Assembly (NCBI GenBank): GCA_903939765.1
Contig: CAJAIK010000047.1
Location: 1-64,000, forward strand
Direction of reading: 5' to 3'
DNA from: an uncultured Chlorobiaceae bacterium
GTDB lineage: Bacteria; Bacteroidota; Chlorobiia; Chlorobiales; Chlorobiaceae
DNA: 64,000 nucleotides
In this document: in pieces, positions 34,053 through 43,466 of the stretch
How the letters are laid out: the number at the start of each line of letters is the position of its first letter
Position numbering within the stretch: position 1 is the stretch's first letter
Position numbers and translations under genes: made by a program
The notes under the pieces: model-generated
The model's input: the letters and a program-made list of their open reading frames with translations, nothing else
Told to the model about the DNA's origin: nothing
Databases searched by the model: none

Positions 34053-35243
34053 TTACTTTTTTTCAGGTTCTCGTGTTGTTCTGACCCATGTATTGCTTTT
34101 TTTGTGAACAACCATTGCAATATAGAGTGGAATTTTCCAGACAACATAGAGTGGGGCGGCTGCGAGGTAAAGCCATGTTGAGAGCGGTGCATGGCGCTGG
34201 ATCTGCCCTGAGATGACGTAGAGTATCAAAATAAGCCAGAATGATGCAGCAAGCATAAGCCATAAACCCTTGAGCGCCAAAAAAGCTCCTGCTGTTGCTG
34301 CCGTGAAGAGCATGACGAGAAGGGAGAGCGGGGGGGTTGCCAGTTCGGCAAGGGCATAAAGGTAGCGTGAATTGCCTGTTGAAGCAAAAAGTTTGAGCAG
34401 TGGGCCTGCCATTTTTTGCACAAGCATGAAACGGCCACCTTCCCATCGGCTTCTTTGCGTTGAGGCGCTGCTGCCAGAGGTCACCATTTCACTTCGTATA
34501 ACGGCGTCGGGATTGTAATGGACGCTGATGTTGTCTTGAAGCAGGCGCAGGGTGAACTCCATGTCTTCGACAATAGAGTGGCATGGCCAGCCATATCGCT
34601 GGAGGAGGCTGGTACGGAAGGCCATGCCATTGCCTTTCAGGACAGCCGTTCCTGACAGCCTGACCGAACCGGCCATACGCAGATGGTTGAAGACGTTGAA
34701 GGCAGCATCGATCAGTGCTGGCCGCCATCCTGCATCCGGGTTACTGACACCGTTATAGGCCTGAACAGCCTGAATAGCCGGATTACTGAGGGTTGCACTG
34801 ATTTCACGAAGGTAGTTTTTATCGGGCGCGACATCAGCATCGATAATGGTGATAAGGTCGGTGTGGCCATAGATATCCGCGTGGTTTTTCAAAAACCAGT
34901 CGAGTGCCTGACCCTTTCCCCGGCTGACATTGTCAAAGCGTTCGCAGGCAATCGCTCCTGCATGACGTGCCTGCTGTGCGGTATTGTCGGTACAGTTGTC
35001 GGCAATAACGTACACTTCAAATCGGTCGGGAGGGTAATCAGATGCGAGGATGGCTTTAACCGTGCGTTTAATTCCCTCTTCTTCGTTATGGGCGGGGATC
35101 AGAACACCAATGCTGAGTAACCGGTTTTCACCATATACCTCTTTTTTGAAGAGATATGCGGCGAAGGTCGTCATCAGCAGATAGCCTGCAGGCAAGGCAA
35201 GTATGATAAGCAGGCATTTGAGCAGGATTTCTATTAGCATCAT
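34053..35243 (-). CDS. Membrane glycosyltransferase family 2 (processive-type motifs)
   Basis: A 396-residue GT2. An N-terminal membrane helix is followed by the GT-A fold: VLIPAHNEEEGI, the metal-binding DAD in LITIIDADVAPDKN, an acceptor-site SIVEDMEFTL and the QRSRWEGGR motif, matching D,D,D,QxxRW of cellulose- or hyaluronan-synthase-like enzymes. Three to four membrane helices close the protein. Its stop lies 26 bases before PAP2 and its start overlaps the previous gene by 4 bases. Confidence 0.88.
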   Translation of the reverse strand: MMLIEILLKCLLIILALPAGYLLMTTFAAYLFKKEVYGENRLLSIGVLIPAHNEEEGIKRTVKAILASDYPPDRFEVYVIADNCTDNTAQQARHAGAIACERFDNVSRGKGQALDWFLKNHADIYGHTDLITIIDADVAPDKNYLREISATLSNPAIQAVQAYNGVSNPDAGWRPALIDAAFNVFNHLRMAGSVRLSGTAVLKGNGMAFRTSLLQRYGWPCHSIVEDMEFTLRLLQDNISVHYNPDAVIRSEMVTSGSSASTQRSRWEGGRFMLVQKMAGPLLKLFASTGNSRYLYALAELATPPLSLLVMLFTAATAGAFLALKGLWLMLAASFWLILILYVISGQIQRHAPLSTWLYLAAAPLYVVWKIPLYIAMVVHKKSNTWVRTTREPEKK

Positions 35244-36460
35244 GGTGTCAGCTCTTCCTCCTGAAAAAGGGTAACCATACCCTGGTTATTGGTATGCTGG
35301 TTATAGAGCGCAATAACTTTTTTTCTGCCTGCTGTTCCAAGTTCGCGGCGTTGTTGGGGGTTGCCAAGGAGTTTTCGGATCTGGTTGGCAAGATCCGCCT
35401 CGTCTCCAGGCGTGGCAAGCAGTCCATCTTTTTCGTGTTCAATCAGTTCCGGTATGCCGGTAATACGGGTAGAAATAACGGCGATCTCTTTCGCCATGGC
35501 CTCCATCAGTACGACCGGGACTCCTTCGGCAAAGCTTGCAAGCACAAAGAGATCTGCCCGGTCATAAACGTCGCGGACTTTATCCTGCCCGAGTGCACCA
35601 GTAAAGGTGACTGTGCCGTTCAGATTGCCTGATGTTGCAGCTTTTTCAAGTATTTGCCGGTCAGGGCCGTCGCCTACAATGGTGAGGTGAAATTGAAGAC
35701 CCTCATTTTTCAGGAGTGCGCAAGCTTTGAGCAGGATATATTGCCCTTTGGCTGCTACCAGCCTGCCGACACAGAGAATGTTTGGCAGAGCGTTGCCAGG
35801 TTCTGGTCTCGGAGTATAGAGGTCAGGATCGACTCCGCAGCGGACAATGTGGAGTTTGTGCCAGGCTTCTGGTGCGCTGATGCGCATGATCTGGCTCAGG
35901 CAGTAGTGGCTTATGCAGCGCACAAAGGCGGCTTTGCTGATTTTTTCGGCAAGCATGGCCGAATCAACCGTGTAGAAGATATCCGGGCCATGCACGGAGA
36001 TGCTGTAGCTTACTCCGCCATAACTCTTCATCAGTATTGCTACGATGGCGGTAGGGTTTGCAAAGTGCTCGTGAATGTGGGTAATGTTGTGCCGGTGCAG
36101 CCATTGCAGAAGAATACCTGCTTCGGCAAAATAGGCAGCGGCTTTCAGCGGGCTTTTCGGTCCATTGGTCAGCAGTCGCAAGCCAGATGCGGCCATGCGC
36201 AGGTATCCGGCAGGGTTTTTCTTCAGACAGTGCAGATGAGCGCCAAGCATTGAGAGGAAAGGCATGGAAAGAACCATAAGGGTTCGATTCGCCTCCTCTT
36301 GTTCCGCAGGAGTCATGACGGCAAGGTTTTCCGGCAGTCTTATGGATGCCGTATGTACCGTCATTCCGCCTTTTCGGAGTGACTCGATTTCCCGGTAGAT
36401 AAAGGTGTGGGAAATTGCAGGGTACTGGCTGCAGAGATAGGCTATCGCTTTTGCTGTCAT
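35240..36460 (-). CDS. Glycosyltransferase family 4 (group 1)
   Basis: A 406-residue GT-B glycosyltransferase. The N-terminal domain has YLCSQYPAISHTFIYREIES and a HEHFANPTAIVAIL strand; the C-terminal nucleotide-sugar site is LPNILCVGRLVAAKGQYILL, VGDGPDR and ADLFVLASFAEGVPVVLMEA with the EX7E pattern. It overlaps both neighbours by 4 bases. Donor and acceptor cannot be predicted. Confidence 0.9.
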   Translation of the reverse strand: MTAKAIAYLCSQYPAISHTFIYREIESLRKGGMTVHTASIRLPENLAVMTPAEQEEANRTLMVLSMPFLSMLGAHLHCLKKNPAGYLRMAASGLRLLTNGPKSPLKAAAYFAEAGILLQWLHRHNITHIHEHFANPTAIVAILMKSYGGVSYSISVHGPDIFYTVDSAMLAEKISKAAFVRCISHYCLSQIMRISAPEAWHKLHIVRCGVDPDLYTPRPEPGNALPNILCVGRLVAAKGQYILLKACALLKNEGLQFHLTIVGDGPDRQILEKAATSGNLNGTVTFTGALGQDKVRDVYDRADLFVLASFAEGVPVVLMEAMAKEIAVISTRITGIPELIEHEKDGLLATPGDEADLANQIRKLLGNPQQRRELGTAGRKKVIALYNQHTNNQGMVTLFQEEELTP

Positions 36461-37548
36461 GTGGAGGGAGTTGAAAGGCCTGTTTTGAGAGTGCTGCGTC
36501 GGTTTTTTAAAGGCTTGTTAACAAGCTTGCCGGCATAAAAACGGATCATTCCGAAGAGTTGCGGAAGAACCACTACAGAACAGTGCCAGGCATATCTTTT
36601 TGCCTCCCTTTTGTTCAGGTTGTCTTCATGCATGAACTTTTTAATCCTGAACAAACGAGGCGAAAGCAGCATTATTGTGCCAAAGGCGAGCAAGAGAAGC
36701 ACAAAAACAACTGTTATATTTGACCGATATCCTGATAAAAACAGCAGAAAAGAGAGTGCCCAGCAACACAGAAATCCACCGCCTTTAATGATTATTTTCA
36801 GAAAATCATATTTCCAGAAGGATGTGCCCGCTTTTGCCTCCCGGTTCCTTACGGCTGCAAAGCCATATCCTGAACGGAATGCCCGGCGAAGGTACTGTTT
36901 AATGGTTTTCATGGCGAGATCATGCCTTGTCATCAGGGCATCAAGTCGGATTATTTCCCATCCGGCTCTGATAACCCTCCGGCTGAGTTCAGGATCTTCG
37001 CCACCAACCAGAATTTCATCATATCCCCCTGTTTTTTCGAGAGCTTGACGGCGAATGAGGACATCTCCCCCAAAACAGTCTGATTTGCCGACAGCCCTTC
37101 CCCATTCAATATCTCCTATCCAGTTATACACCGAGTGCTCCGGGTACATTTCTTTACGAAATCCAATCACTGCTCCCAATTGCTCGTCATTCATGGCGTT
37201 GACAGCCTTGCGCAGCCAATCGGCATCAAGCAGCGTATCGGAATCCAGAAATTGAACCAATGATGAAGTGCCCTCTTTCCAGCCATGATTTCTACCCGCT
37301 CCAGGGGTCGGATATTCAAGGTTGAGTGCTATTGCCTTAACTCCTTCATAGTGTTCTGCGATGGCAATACTCTTGTCGGTTGAGCCCCCATCCACATAGT
37401 AGAGATGTAACTTCTCACGCGGGTAGTCGGCAGAGATGATTGATGCAAGACAACTGCCCAACGTTTTGCTGCAGTTAACCCCTATAAGGACACAATCGAT
37501 ATCGGGCAGTTGTACACGTTCTCCCGTATGGGGGCTGTTGGTAGTCAT
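36457..37548 (-). CDS. Glycosyltransferase family 2 with C-terminal membrane helices
   Basis: A 363-residue GT2. The GT-A domain has DCVLIGVNCSKTLGSCLASI, YYVDGGSTDKSIAIAEHYEG and the DSD metal site in LVQFLDSDTLLDADWL; GGEDPELSRRVIRAGW is the acceptor-site region. Two membrane helices follow near residues 255-300. It overlaps the GT4 gene by 4 bases and is 7 bases from the radical SAM gene. Confidence 0.88.
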   Translation of the reverse strand: MTTNSPHTGERVQLPDIDCVLIGVNCSKTLGSCLASIISADYPREKLHLYYVDGGSTDKSIAIAEHYEGVKAIALNLEYPTPGAGRNHGWKEGTSSLVQFLDSDTLLDADWLRKAVNAMNDEQLGAVIGFRKEMYPEHSVYNWIGDIEWGRAVGKSDCFGGDVLIRRQALEKTGGYDEILVGGEDPELSRRVIRAGWEIIRLDALMTRHDLAMKTIKQYLRRAFRSGYGFAAVRNREAKAGTSFWKYDFLKIIIKGGGFLCCWALSFLLFLSGYRSNITVVFVLLLLAFGTIMLLSPRLFRIKKFMHEDNLNKREAKRYAWHCSVVVLPQLFGMIRFYAGKLVNKPLKNRRSTLKTGLSTPST

Positions 37549-37555
37549 TGTCAGA

Positions 37556-38653
37556 TTAATGAAGATGGTCGGTTTTTTTCTGACGAGAAAGAATGGTCAA
37601 CGCCTGGCTGAATTTGTTTGTCAGTGATTTGTGCGAAAGGCATGTCAACAGACACAATTTATCACATTTGATGGTTGCATCACGGATTTTTTTTGCCTGG
37701 GGGCCTCTCCATATCTCTTTTGCGGACTGCTTTGTTGTGTTTCCGATAGAGGGGAAGTGAAAACACAATTTGACATCTCCGTCAGGGCGGATATAAAATT
37801 CCTGCAGGCCAATCCGGCAGGGCATGTGTTCGGGGGATGCTTTTTTTTCCTGGAAGCTTTCTGTGACCAGTCCAAGAACTTCTTCGCTGTTCATAATCGG
37901 TGCGCCGGAGCGTTTCATGGCAATCAATTTTTCCATTGAACGATCAAGTTCCGGCCAATCTTTCTCTTCAATCCAGAGTTCATCATAGGTTTCACGAGTC
38001 CATCTTCCGAGCGGTTGAAAGTTTATCGCTGTTGCTCCAATATTCATCGCCCATTCGACAATCTCGGGCAGTGCCCGGAAGTTCAGCGACATGATGGTGG
38101 GCTTTATGATAATCGGAAAGGTTATCTTTTGCTTTGCCTGTTCCTGCTGCAGCAGAGCGATGCCCTTTGTAATCTTGTTGAACAGACCATTCATCCCTCT
38201 GACATAGTCATGAACTTCCGCGAGATGGGAGTCACAGGAGATATTGAGGTTGAAGGGTCTTGCTGCCACAATCTCTGCGGCATTTTTTTCGTTCAGTAAC
38301 GCTCCATTCGTAGTAACTCCGGCATGAATATCATGGTCTCTGCAAAAAACGAGCAGTTCCATAAACCCTTTTTTTATAAAGGGCTCACCTCCGCTGAAGT
38401 TGACAGCAAAGGATCCTGTAAATTCTTTTATGCTCAGAAGGCTCTTTTTCCACTCTTCAATAGAGAGTTCCGGGATATATTCTTCCTGTCTCCAGTATTC
38501 GCAGTGACGGCATTTGCAGTTGCAGCGCTCATTGACAAGTGCATGAAAGGTTATGGGGCGTGTAACATCTATTTTTGTTTTAAGATAGATTGCTTCAGCA
38601 ATTGCGTTGCGTGTATGGCTAACTCCCAGTGTCACTAATTCTGTTATATTCAT
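37556..38653 (-). CDS. Radical SAM/SPASM protein in the polysaccharide cluster
   Basis: A 365-residue radical SAM enzyme. The cluster motif is in NERCNCKCRHCEYWRQ (Cys-x3-Cys-x2-Cys), with VNFSGGEPFIKKG as the SAM-contact strand. A C-terminal SPASM-like region has Cys in HMPCRIGLQEFYIRPDGDVKLC and CDKLCLLTC, for auxiliary iron-sulfur clusters. It sits 6-7 bases from genes on either side, so it belongs to the operon. Peptide or sugar modification are both possible; no precursor peptide gene was found nearby. Confidence 0.85.
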   Translation of the reverse strand: MNITELVTLGVSHTRNAIAEAIYLKTKIDVTRPITFHALVNERCNCKCRHCEYWRQEEYIPELSIEEWKKSLLSIKEFTGSFAVNFSGGEPFIKKGFMELLVFCRDHDIHAGVTTNGALLNEKNAAEIVAARPFNLNISCDSHLAEVHDYVRGMNGLFNKITKGIALLQQEQAKQKITFPIIIKPTIMSLNFRALPEIVEWAMNIGATAINFQPLGRWTRETYDELWIEEKDWPELDRSMEKLIAMKRSGAPIMNSEEVLGLVTESFQEKKASPEHMPCRIGLQEFYIRPDGDVKLCFHFPSIGNTTKQSAKEIWRGPQAKKIRDATIKCDKLCLLTCLSHKSLTNKFSQALTILSRQKKTDHLH

Positions 38654-38659
38654 GCTCTG

Positions 38660-39073
38660 TTATAGTTTGTGGTGAGTTATGGAGTTTTCCTGTATTGCAT
38701 TGATATCTGTCGATTCATTTTCAAAATGTTTTTTCAGACGCACCAAAAGTCCTATCGTAATTCCAATCATGATTCCGATGTTATTGGCAAAAGCGTCTAT
38801 CCATTCGAATCCCCATCCGCTTTCTTGTCCGTGCAATAATTCAAAAAGGAAGCTCAACGGTGCCACAGCAAGTGAAAGAAGAAAGGCTGTCTTTCGCTTG
38901 CGGAATATAATCATCGGAAGAAACGAAAGAATGCTGTAGATAAACATGTGAATAATGATATCAATATTGAGCACATGGAAAATTGCCGTTGTGGTCAAAA
39001 AGCTGCCTGTAAACACTAGTGCAATGAGTATGAGCCAGAATCGTAATGGCTTTACATGGTTTGGCTGCATCAT
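38660..39073 (-). CDS. VanZ-like small membrane protein
   Basis: A 137-residue protein with four membrane helices. The ending QESGWGFEWIDAFANNIGIM followed by a last helix, and the acidic/aromatic pattern between helices, match the VanZ-like family, common in exopolysaccharide and exosortase loci. The C-terminal tail is soluble. It is 6 bases upstream of the radical SAM gene. Its function is unknown. Confidence 0.78.
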   Translation of the reverse strand: MMQPNHVKPLRFWLILIALVFTGSFLTTTAIFHVLNIDIIIHMFIYSILSFLPMIIFRKRKTAFLLSLAVAPLSFLFELLHGQESGWGFEWIDAFANNIGIMIGITIGLLVRLKKHFENESTDINAIQENSITHHKL

Positions 39074-39136
39074 TGTTCATTATTTGATCTAAGAATGTTA
39101 TCGATGTAATTGCAATAGCAAAAAAGCTCAGGGCGA

Positions 39137-40540
39137 TCAGGCGATAAAACGTGTTGCTGGCAATGCCGTTGCTGCAACCTGTTGAATTTCTGTGGTTTCT
39201 GAATTATCATCAATTGAAAGGCTGTTATTGAGCGCCATTCCTGTCAGAGCGCCACTGAAAAGGGTATAAATCGGATTGATCATGGCATTGAGCAGGTTGT
39301 CGATCATCGAGAGAGCAAGAAAGATGGCCATGACAGCGGGCCCGGCAAGTGCTATTTTGTTCCACTCTCCAGGTTTGAAGCGTAACATGAAGAGAATGGC
39401 TGGCAGTTGAATACTGAAAACCAGCAACATTAAACCGTAGATGCCGTTCTGCCCAAGGGTGATGATCCACAAGCCGTCGGCAACTGTGAGATCCTTTCCT
39501 TTATCATTAAAAACTCTTGAACGACCAAACCCACCCCATCCGAAAAAGGTACCCTCCATTGCCTTGACAATCAGAACGGTTTCATTGTCGAAGCGGAACT
39601 GTAACGACTGAGCCCGGGTTGGACTGAATTTTTCAGCCACAAAATCGGAAAGGTTCCGCCCATCCCAAATGCCAGTAACTCTTGTGTAGATATAGAGGTA
39701 AGGGGGAATCAAGAGTATCACCAGGAGAACGATTTTTTTTAATTTGAATGAAAAATAGAGAACCATAACGCCAATAATAAGCAGAACAATAGCCCCCTGC
39801 GACTGCATCATGATGAAGGTGAATACAAGCATGAGCAGGACGTAATCCGCGCGTACAGAAAAAATTTTTTTTTGTAAACACTTGCAATAATATAGCCAAC
39901 TTCCAAGAAAAATAGCAAGCATCATCCACATTGAGGTCATAAGACCGTGATCCATGTAGACCATTGGCCTGAATCCTCCTCCATCCCGGAGAGTCTGAAG
40001 GAAATTATGCTGGTGAAAACCATAGGTCATGCGGTGCAGTTGAGGGCTTATGATCATCTCAACCCAGCAGAAGGGGATATAGATGACTCCTCCAAGCACA
40101 ATAGTGGTTGCGAGGATTTTCAATGCTTCAGGCTCAGCAAAATAAATGCGTCCGATATAGTAGGGCAATCCCCATTGTATAGTCTGGTAGAGGGTTTGTG
40201 ACAAGCCGTCATAGGGTCCGAGATCGTTAAAGATCGAGGAAAAAAAAGGAGCCGTGCACCACAGTAACATTGGAATATCGAACACACCAAACTTGAAATT
40301 TGATGTTCTCTCCTTGTCGAAAAAATTGACACTTAAAAGAATACCGATGGCAATTACGGTTGTTTTTGTATGGTGAAGGAGGAAGATATTGTATTCGGCA
40401 ACTGGCAGAAACATCCACCCGGCAACATAGGCTGTTGCGGCAGCCTGACGGTGTTCCAGCTTTTTAAAGAGGAACATGACGACGGCTGGAAACCCGAACA
40501 GGGTAACCGGAACCAGAATATTTCCAGGGGCACCACCCAT
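39137..40540 (-). CDS. O-antigen ligase/polymerase-like membrane protein
   Basis: A 467-residue polytopic protein with about 12 helices. A large loop after residue 300 (RFDNETVLIVKAMEGTFFGW, then GGFGRSRVFNDKG and VADGLWIITLGQNGIYG) is the periplasmic loop of the Wzy/WaaL (O-antigen ligase) superfamily. It is the best candidate for the polymerase of this locus. ATG 40540 lies 13 bases after the acetyltransferase stop; the frame remains open to 40645 inside that gene, which is not credible. No separate Wzy candidate is seen in the cluster. Confidence 0.82.
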   Translation of the reverse strand: MGGAPGNILVPVTLFGFPAVVMFLFKKLEHRQAAATAYVAGWMFLPVAEYNIFLLHHTKTTVIAIGILLSVNFFDKERTSNFKFGVFDIPMLLWCTAPFFSSIFNDLGPYDGLSQTLYQTIQWGLPYYIGRIYFAEPEALKILATTIVLGGVIYIPFCWVEMIISPQLHRMTYGFHQHNFLQTLRDGGGFRPMVYMDHGLMTSMWMMLAIFLGSWLYYCKCLQKKIFSVRADYVLLMLVFTFIMMQSQGAIVLLIIGVMVLYFSFKLKKIVLLVILLIPPYLYIYTRVTGIWDGRNLSDFVAEKFSPTRAQSLQFRFDNETVLIVKAMEGTFFGWGGFGRSRVFNDKGKDLTVADGLWIITLGQNGIYGLMLLVFSIQLPAILFMLRFKPGEWNKIALAGPAVMAIFLALSMIDNLLNAMINPIYTLFSGALTGMALNNSLSIDDNSETTEIQQVAATALPATRFIA

Positions 40541-40553
40541 AGTGTACTTGTAA

Positions 40554-41045
40554 TTAACGAATTTTTGCGGGTATGCCGACGGCAGTGGCTCCGCCTGGCA
40601 CATCATGAAGAACGACGGCATTTGCTCCAATCCGGGCATGAGCACCTATACGGATGTTGCCGATTATTTTTGCACCTGCACCGATATCAACATGCCCTTC
40701 TATGACCGGAAGCCCTGGCTTCAGACCGGCCCCGATCGTGACCTGCTGAAAAATAAGACAGTTGGGACCGATTTCCGCTTCAGGGTGAATGACGATACCG
40801 TTTGGATGGGGCATCATCAACCCACCGCCGATTTTTGAGTTGAGAGGTATATCCGCCCCACTGACGGCACTCCAGAAGCGGTGGAGCAGTACAAAAAATG
40901 GGGAGAGCATTTTTGCTCCGGGATCAGTTTTCAGCTTGAGCCGCTGATAGTTACGAATGGCCGAAAGCAGATATTTTGCGGGTTCATAACCTCCGGGAAC
41001 TTTTTTTTCCCTTTCCCAGTCCGGTTCTGTCGCTGAGATTATCAT
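40554..41045 (-). CDS. Serine acetyltransferase-like left-handed beta-helix protein
   Basis: A 163-residue hexapeptide-repeat acetyltransferase of the CysE/EpsC-like group. The helical N-terminus leads to the repeats ALS-free region MLSPFFVLLHRFWSAVSGAD, then GGGLMMPHPNGIVIHPEAEI, with further hexapeptides (IGPNCLIFQQVTIGAG, IGNIRIGAHARIGANAVV) and the end PAKIR. The acetyl-CoA-dependent His is in MPHPNG. It overlaps the Wzc-like gene by 4 bases. It probably acetylates a sugar in the repeat unit and not serine. Confidence 0.82.
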   Translation of the reverse strand: MIISATEPDWEREKKVPGGYEPAKYLLSAIRNYQRLKLKTDPGAKMLSPFFVLLHRFWSAVSGADIPLNSKIGGGLMMPHPNGIVIHPEAEIGPNCLIFQQVTIGAGLKPGLPVIEGHVDIGAGAKIIGNIRIGAHARIGANAVVLHDVPGGATAVGIPAKIR

Positions 41046-43306
41046 CTTTTATTGATTTTTTTTGATTTCCGGAAATTTCTGAATGGTTTTGAAATGTTAT
41101 CAATCAGTTCAAGGGTAGATGGTGAATTTTTAATAAACTCTTTCAACGTTTTAGGAAAAATTTTGTGAAGAATCGCGGGCGGATTATCAAACAATTCGTC
41201 GAGTGACAATGTCTGTTTATTGCCACCAAAGTTCAGTATCGGTGCAATTGCAGGAACGTCCAGCCGGACAAGCAGTTCTGCGGCATTTCTCAGATCGTTG
41301 AATTTGGAACTCTCTCCCAGACAAATCAGTGCAATGATATCTGAAGAGATCGCAAAGTGTTCGGTAAGGTTACTCTTGAGTACTGGCAAGGCATCAATAC
41401 AGACAAAGTCATACTCTTTTTTTGCCTCCTGAAGAAGCTCCCTTACCCGCTGCAAGGGAATAAGGGTTTTTGTGGCATTTCCTGCATAGAGGATATCGAT
41501 ATTATCTCCCGGCGTGGAGATAACATATTCTTTCCACGTGTTACTGCTGTTGAGAAAGTCGCGAAGTCCGGGTAGATTTGGAAAAAAATCTTCAAATTGT
41601 TCAACATCAGCAGATACGATGTCGCCATCGATCCAGAGCACTTTCGGTGCAACTTTCGCAAGTGCTTTGGCGCAACTGAATGCAATAGAGGATGATCCAA
41701 CCCCCTGTTCGAGACCGGTAAAGAGGAGTATCCGACTGTTGTCTTTATCCTTTTCACGGAAAAGCTTGGCACAGAGGGTTCCAATTGCCTGAACCTGAAA
41801 TTCATCTGTTCCAAGGTTCAGCTCCTGAGCATCGCCTTTCTGTTTTTTTACTTTGACAATTGTTTGCGTGGGGAGGCAGCCAAGAGCCTGCTTTATATCT
41901 TCTGGCCGGCGAATGGTGTTGTCGAGAAATTCATAGACAACAAAAGGACCACAGACAACGCAGAAAGCAATTCCCAAAAGCATCATCAGCAGTTTGTTGG
42001 TGTTTGAGCTCACGGGAAATTTAGGTTCTCTTGCCAGTGACTCAATGCTGATTCGTAATGGGGCTTTTCGTTCAATTTCGATTTCAGCGCTTCTGCGCTC
42101 AAGCATGTCGAGCAGATCCTGATTATGTTTCCAGGAGGCCGTGAGATATTCGCCTTTATGAATTCCTATGGAGATTCTTTGCGACTCTTTGATGTTTTTT
42201 TCAAGTTCTGTTTTAAGAGCTTCAACTGTTTTTGTTGATTTTTCAAAATCATATTTGGCCTGTATCAAGGACTTTTGCATGTCGAGCTTTCGCTTCCCAA
42301 GAGTGATACCATTTGCGGTATTTCGAAGCTCCTTTCGCTGTTTCTTTTCGTATTGCTGCATGGCGTTCATGCGTTTTTCAACGTAGATACGGTCAGGATT
42401 AGCTTCTGTAAGCCCGTCGGTTGTGCTTCTCATCTCCTGAAGCTGCTGGTAGGTCCAGGAGCTTGTAAAGTGAAGAGATTGATCGTTCATTACTATTTCA
42501 TCAACCAGAGGGTCTAATGACAGAGATTGTAATTCATGAGTTGCTTTTTCAACTGCCCAATAATTATTCATCGCCTTCAGGTTATCCGTAAACGAATTAT
42601 CATACTGCCGCTGAAGTTCCTCGGTATTTTTTGATGCCATGTTAAATGACTCTGAGTACGATGCCATAGAAATCTCTTTGGTCAGCTCATTAAGACTTTT
42701 TTCATAGGCATTCATTTGATTCTGTATCAATTCTTTTTTTATACTCAGAGAATTCAATTGTTCCTGATCAGACTCTGCACTGCTGTTGCGGACTTTATCA
42801 AGGTAGACACTCATCAGTTTATTGACAAGAGGAGCAAGTCCCTCGGGTTTGCTGCCTGAAGCAACGATCTCAATCAGGTGAGTTCCCGGAAGTGGCTTGA
42901 TAATGATAACATGATCAAGAATTTCTGCGCATTTGTCTGACGGAAGGCCGAGGGGAAGTAAAGAAGCTTTTTCGCGAGGAGTCAGTTTTTCTACAGTTTT
43001 TTGGAGAATCTCAAAAGTCTTCATCGAGTGTGCCTGTGTATTGGCATATTGGTCGTAATAGTTGGTAATTGAGGTCTCTGCTTTTTGTGTGATCAATGTG
43101 GCTATAACCGGGTCTATTTTCATGAATGCATGAACTTCATAAAATGGCTTCTTTATCACAAAAACAATTGGAGTTGTAATGGTAAAAAAGAATGAGCCAA
43201 AAACCAGCATGTAGATGCCATAGCGTTTTATAAACCCGAAAACGTCAAAAGATTTTGAGGGCTTTCCAAAAGGAAGAGCTTCTCTGAGAGCATTTGCCTT
43301 GAGCAT
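41042..43306 (-). CDS. Wzc/GumC-like chain-length protein with a non-canonical P-loop
   Basis: A 754-residue protein with an N-terminal Wzz domain between two membrane helices (near residues 30-55 and 440-465), long coiled coils between them, and a cytoplasmic CpsD-like ATPase domain. The Walker A region reads GLEQGVGSSSIAF: the essential Lys of GxxGxGK(S/T) is replaced by Ser (codon TCA at 41693-41695). Walker A' VLWIDGDIV and a Walker B-like FVCIDALPV remain, and there is no Tyr-rich tail. It is probably a structural chain-length regulator without kinase activity. It overlaps the acetyltransferase gene by 4 bases. Confidence 0.9.
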   Translation of the reverse strand: MLKANALREALPFGKPSKSFDVFGFIKRYGIYMLVFGSFFFTITTPIVFVIKKPFYEVHAFMKIDPVIATLITQKAETSITNYYDQYANTQAHSMKTFEILQKTVEKLTPREKASLLPLGLPSDKCAEILDHVIIIKPLPGTHLIEIVASGSKPEGLAPLVNKLMSVYLDKVRNSSAESDQEQLNSLSIKKELIQNQMNAYEKSLNELTKEISMASYSESFNMASKNTEELQRQYDNSFTDNLKAMNNYWAVEKATHELQSLSLDPLVDEIVMNDQSLHFTSSWTYQQLQEMRSTTDGLTEANPDRIYVEKRMNAMQQYEKKQRKELRNTANGITLGKRKLDMQKSLIQAKYDFEKSTKTVEALKTELEKNIKESQRISIGIHKGEYLTASWKHNQDLLDMLERRSAEIEIERKAPLRISIESLAREPKFPVSSNTNKLLMMLLGIAFCVVCGPFVVYEFLDNTIRRPEDIKQALGCLPTQTIVKVKKQKGDAQELNLGTDEFQVQAIGTLCAKLFREKDKDNSRILLFTGLEQGVGSSSIAFSCAKALAKVAPKVLWIDGDIVSADVEQFEDFFPNLPGLRDFLNSSNTWKEYVISTPGDNIDILYAGNATKTLIPLQRVRELLQEAKKEYDFVCIDALPVLKSNLTEHFAISSDIIALICLGESSKFNDLRNAAELLVRLDVPAIAPILNFGGNKQTLSLDELFDNPPAILHKIFPKTLKEFIKNSPSTLELIDNISKPFRNFRKSKKINKR

Positions 43307-43466
43307 AGTCAGCCCTTTTTCAGTTTAAAGTGTGCAATTATTACCGCATCACTTCCGGATTTTATGATACTAACCGTCGTGATAGAGGTTGGACTTGCAG
43401 TATGCGTGATGACAAGTGAATGAACAAGGTTCACCATATGTATGTATTATCTTATAAAGAAAGTTG

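Noticed and set aside
40541-40645. N-terminal extension of the O-antigen ligase-like protein
   Set aside because: It lies inside the upstream acetyltransferase gene in another frame; membrane protein text begins at 40540.
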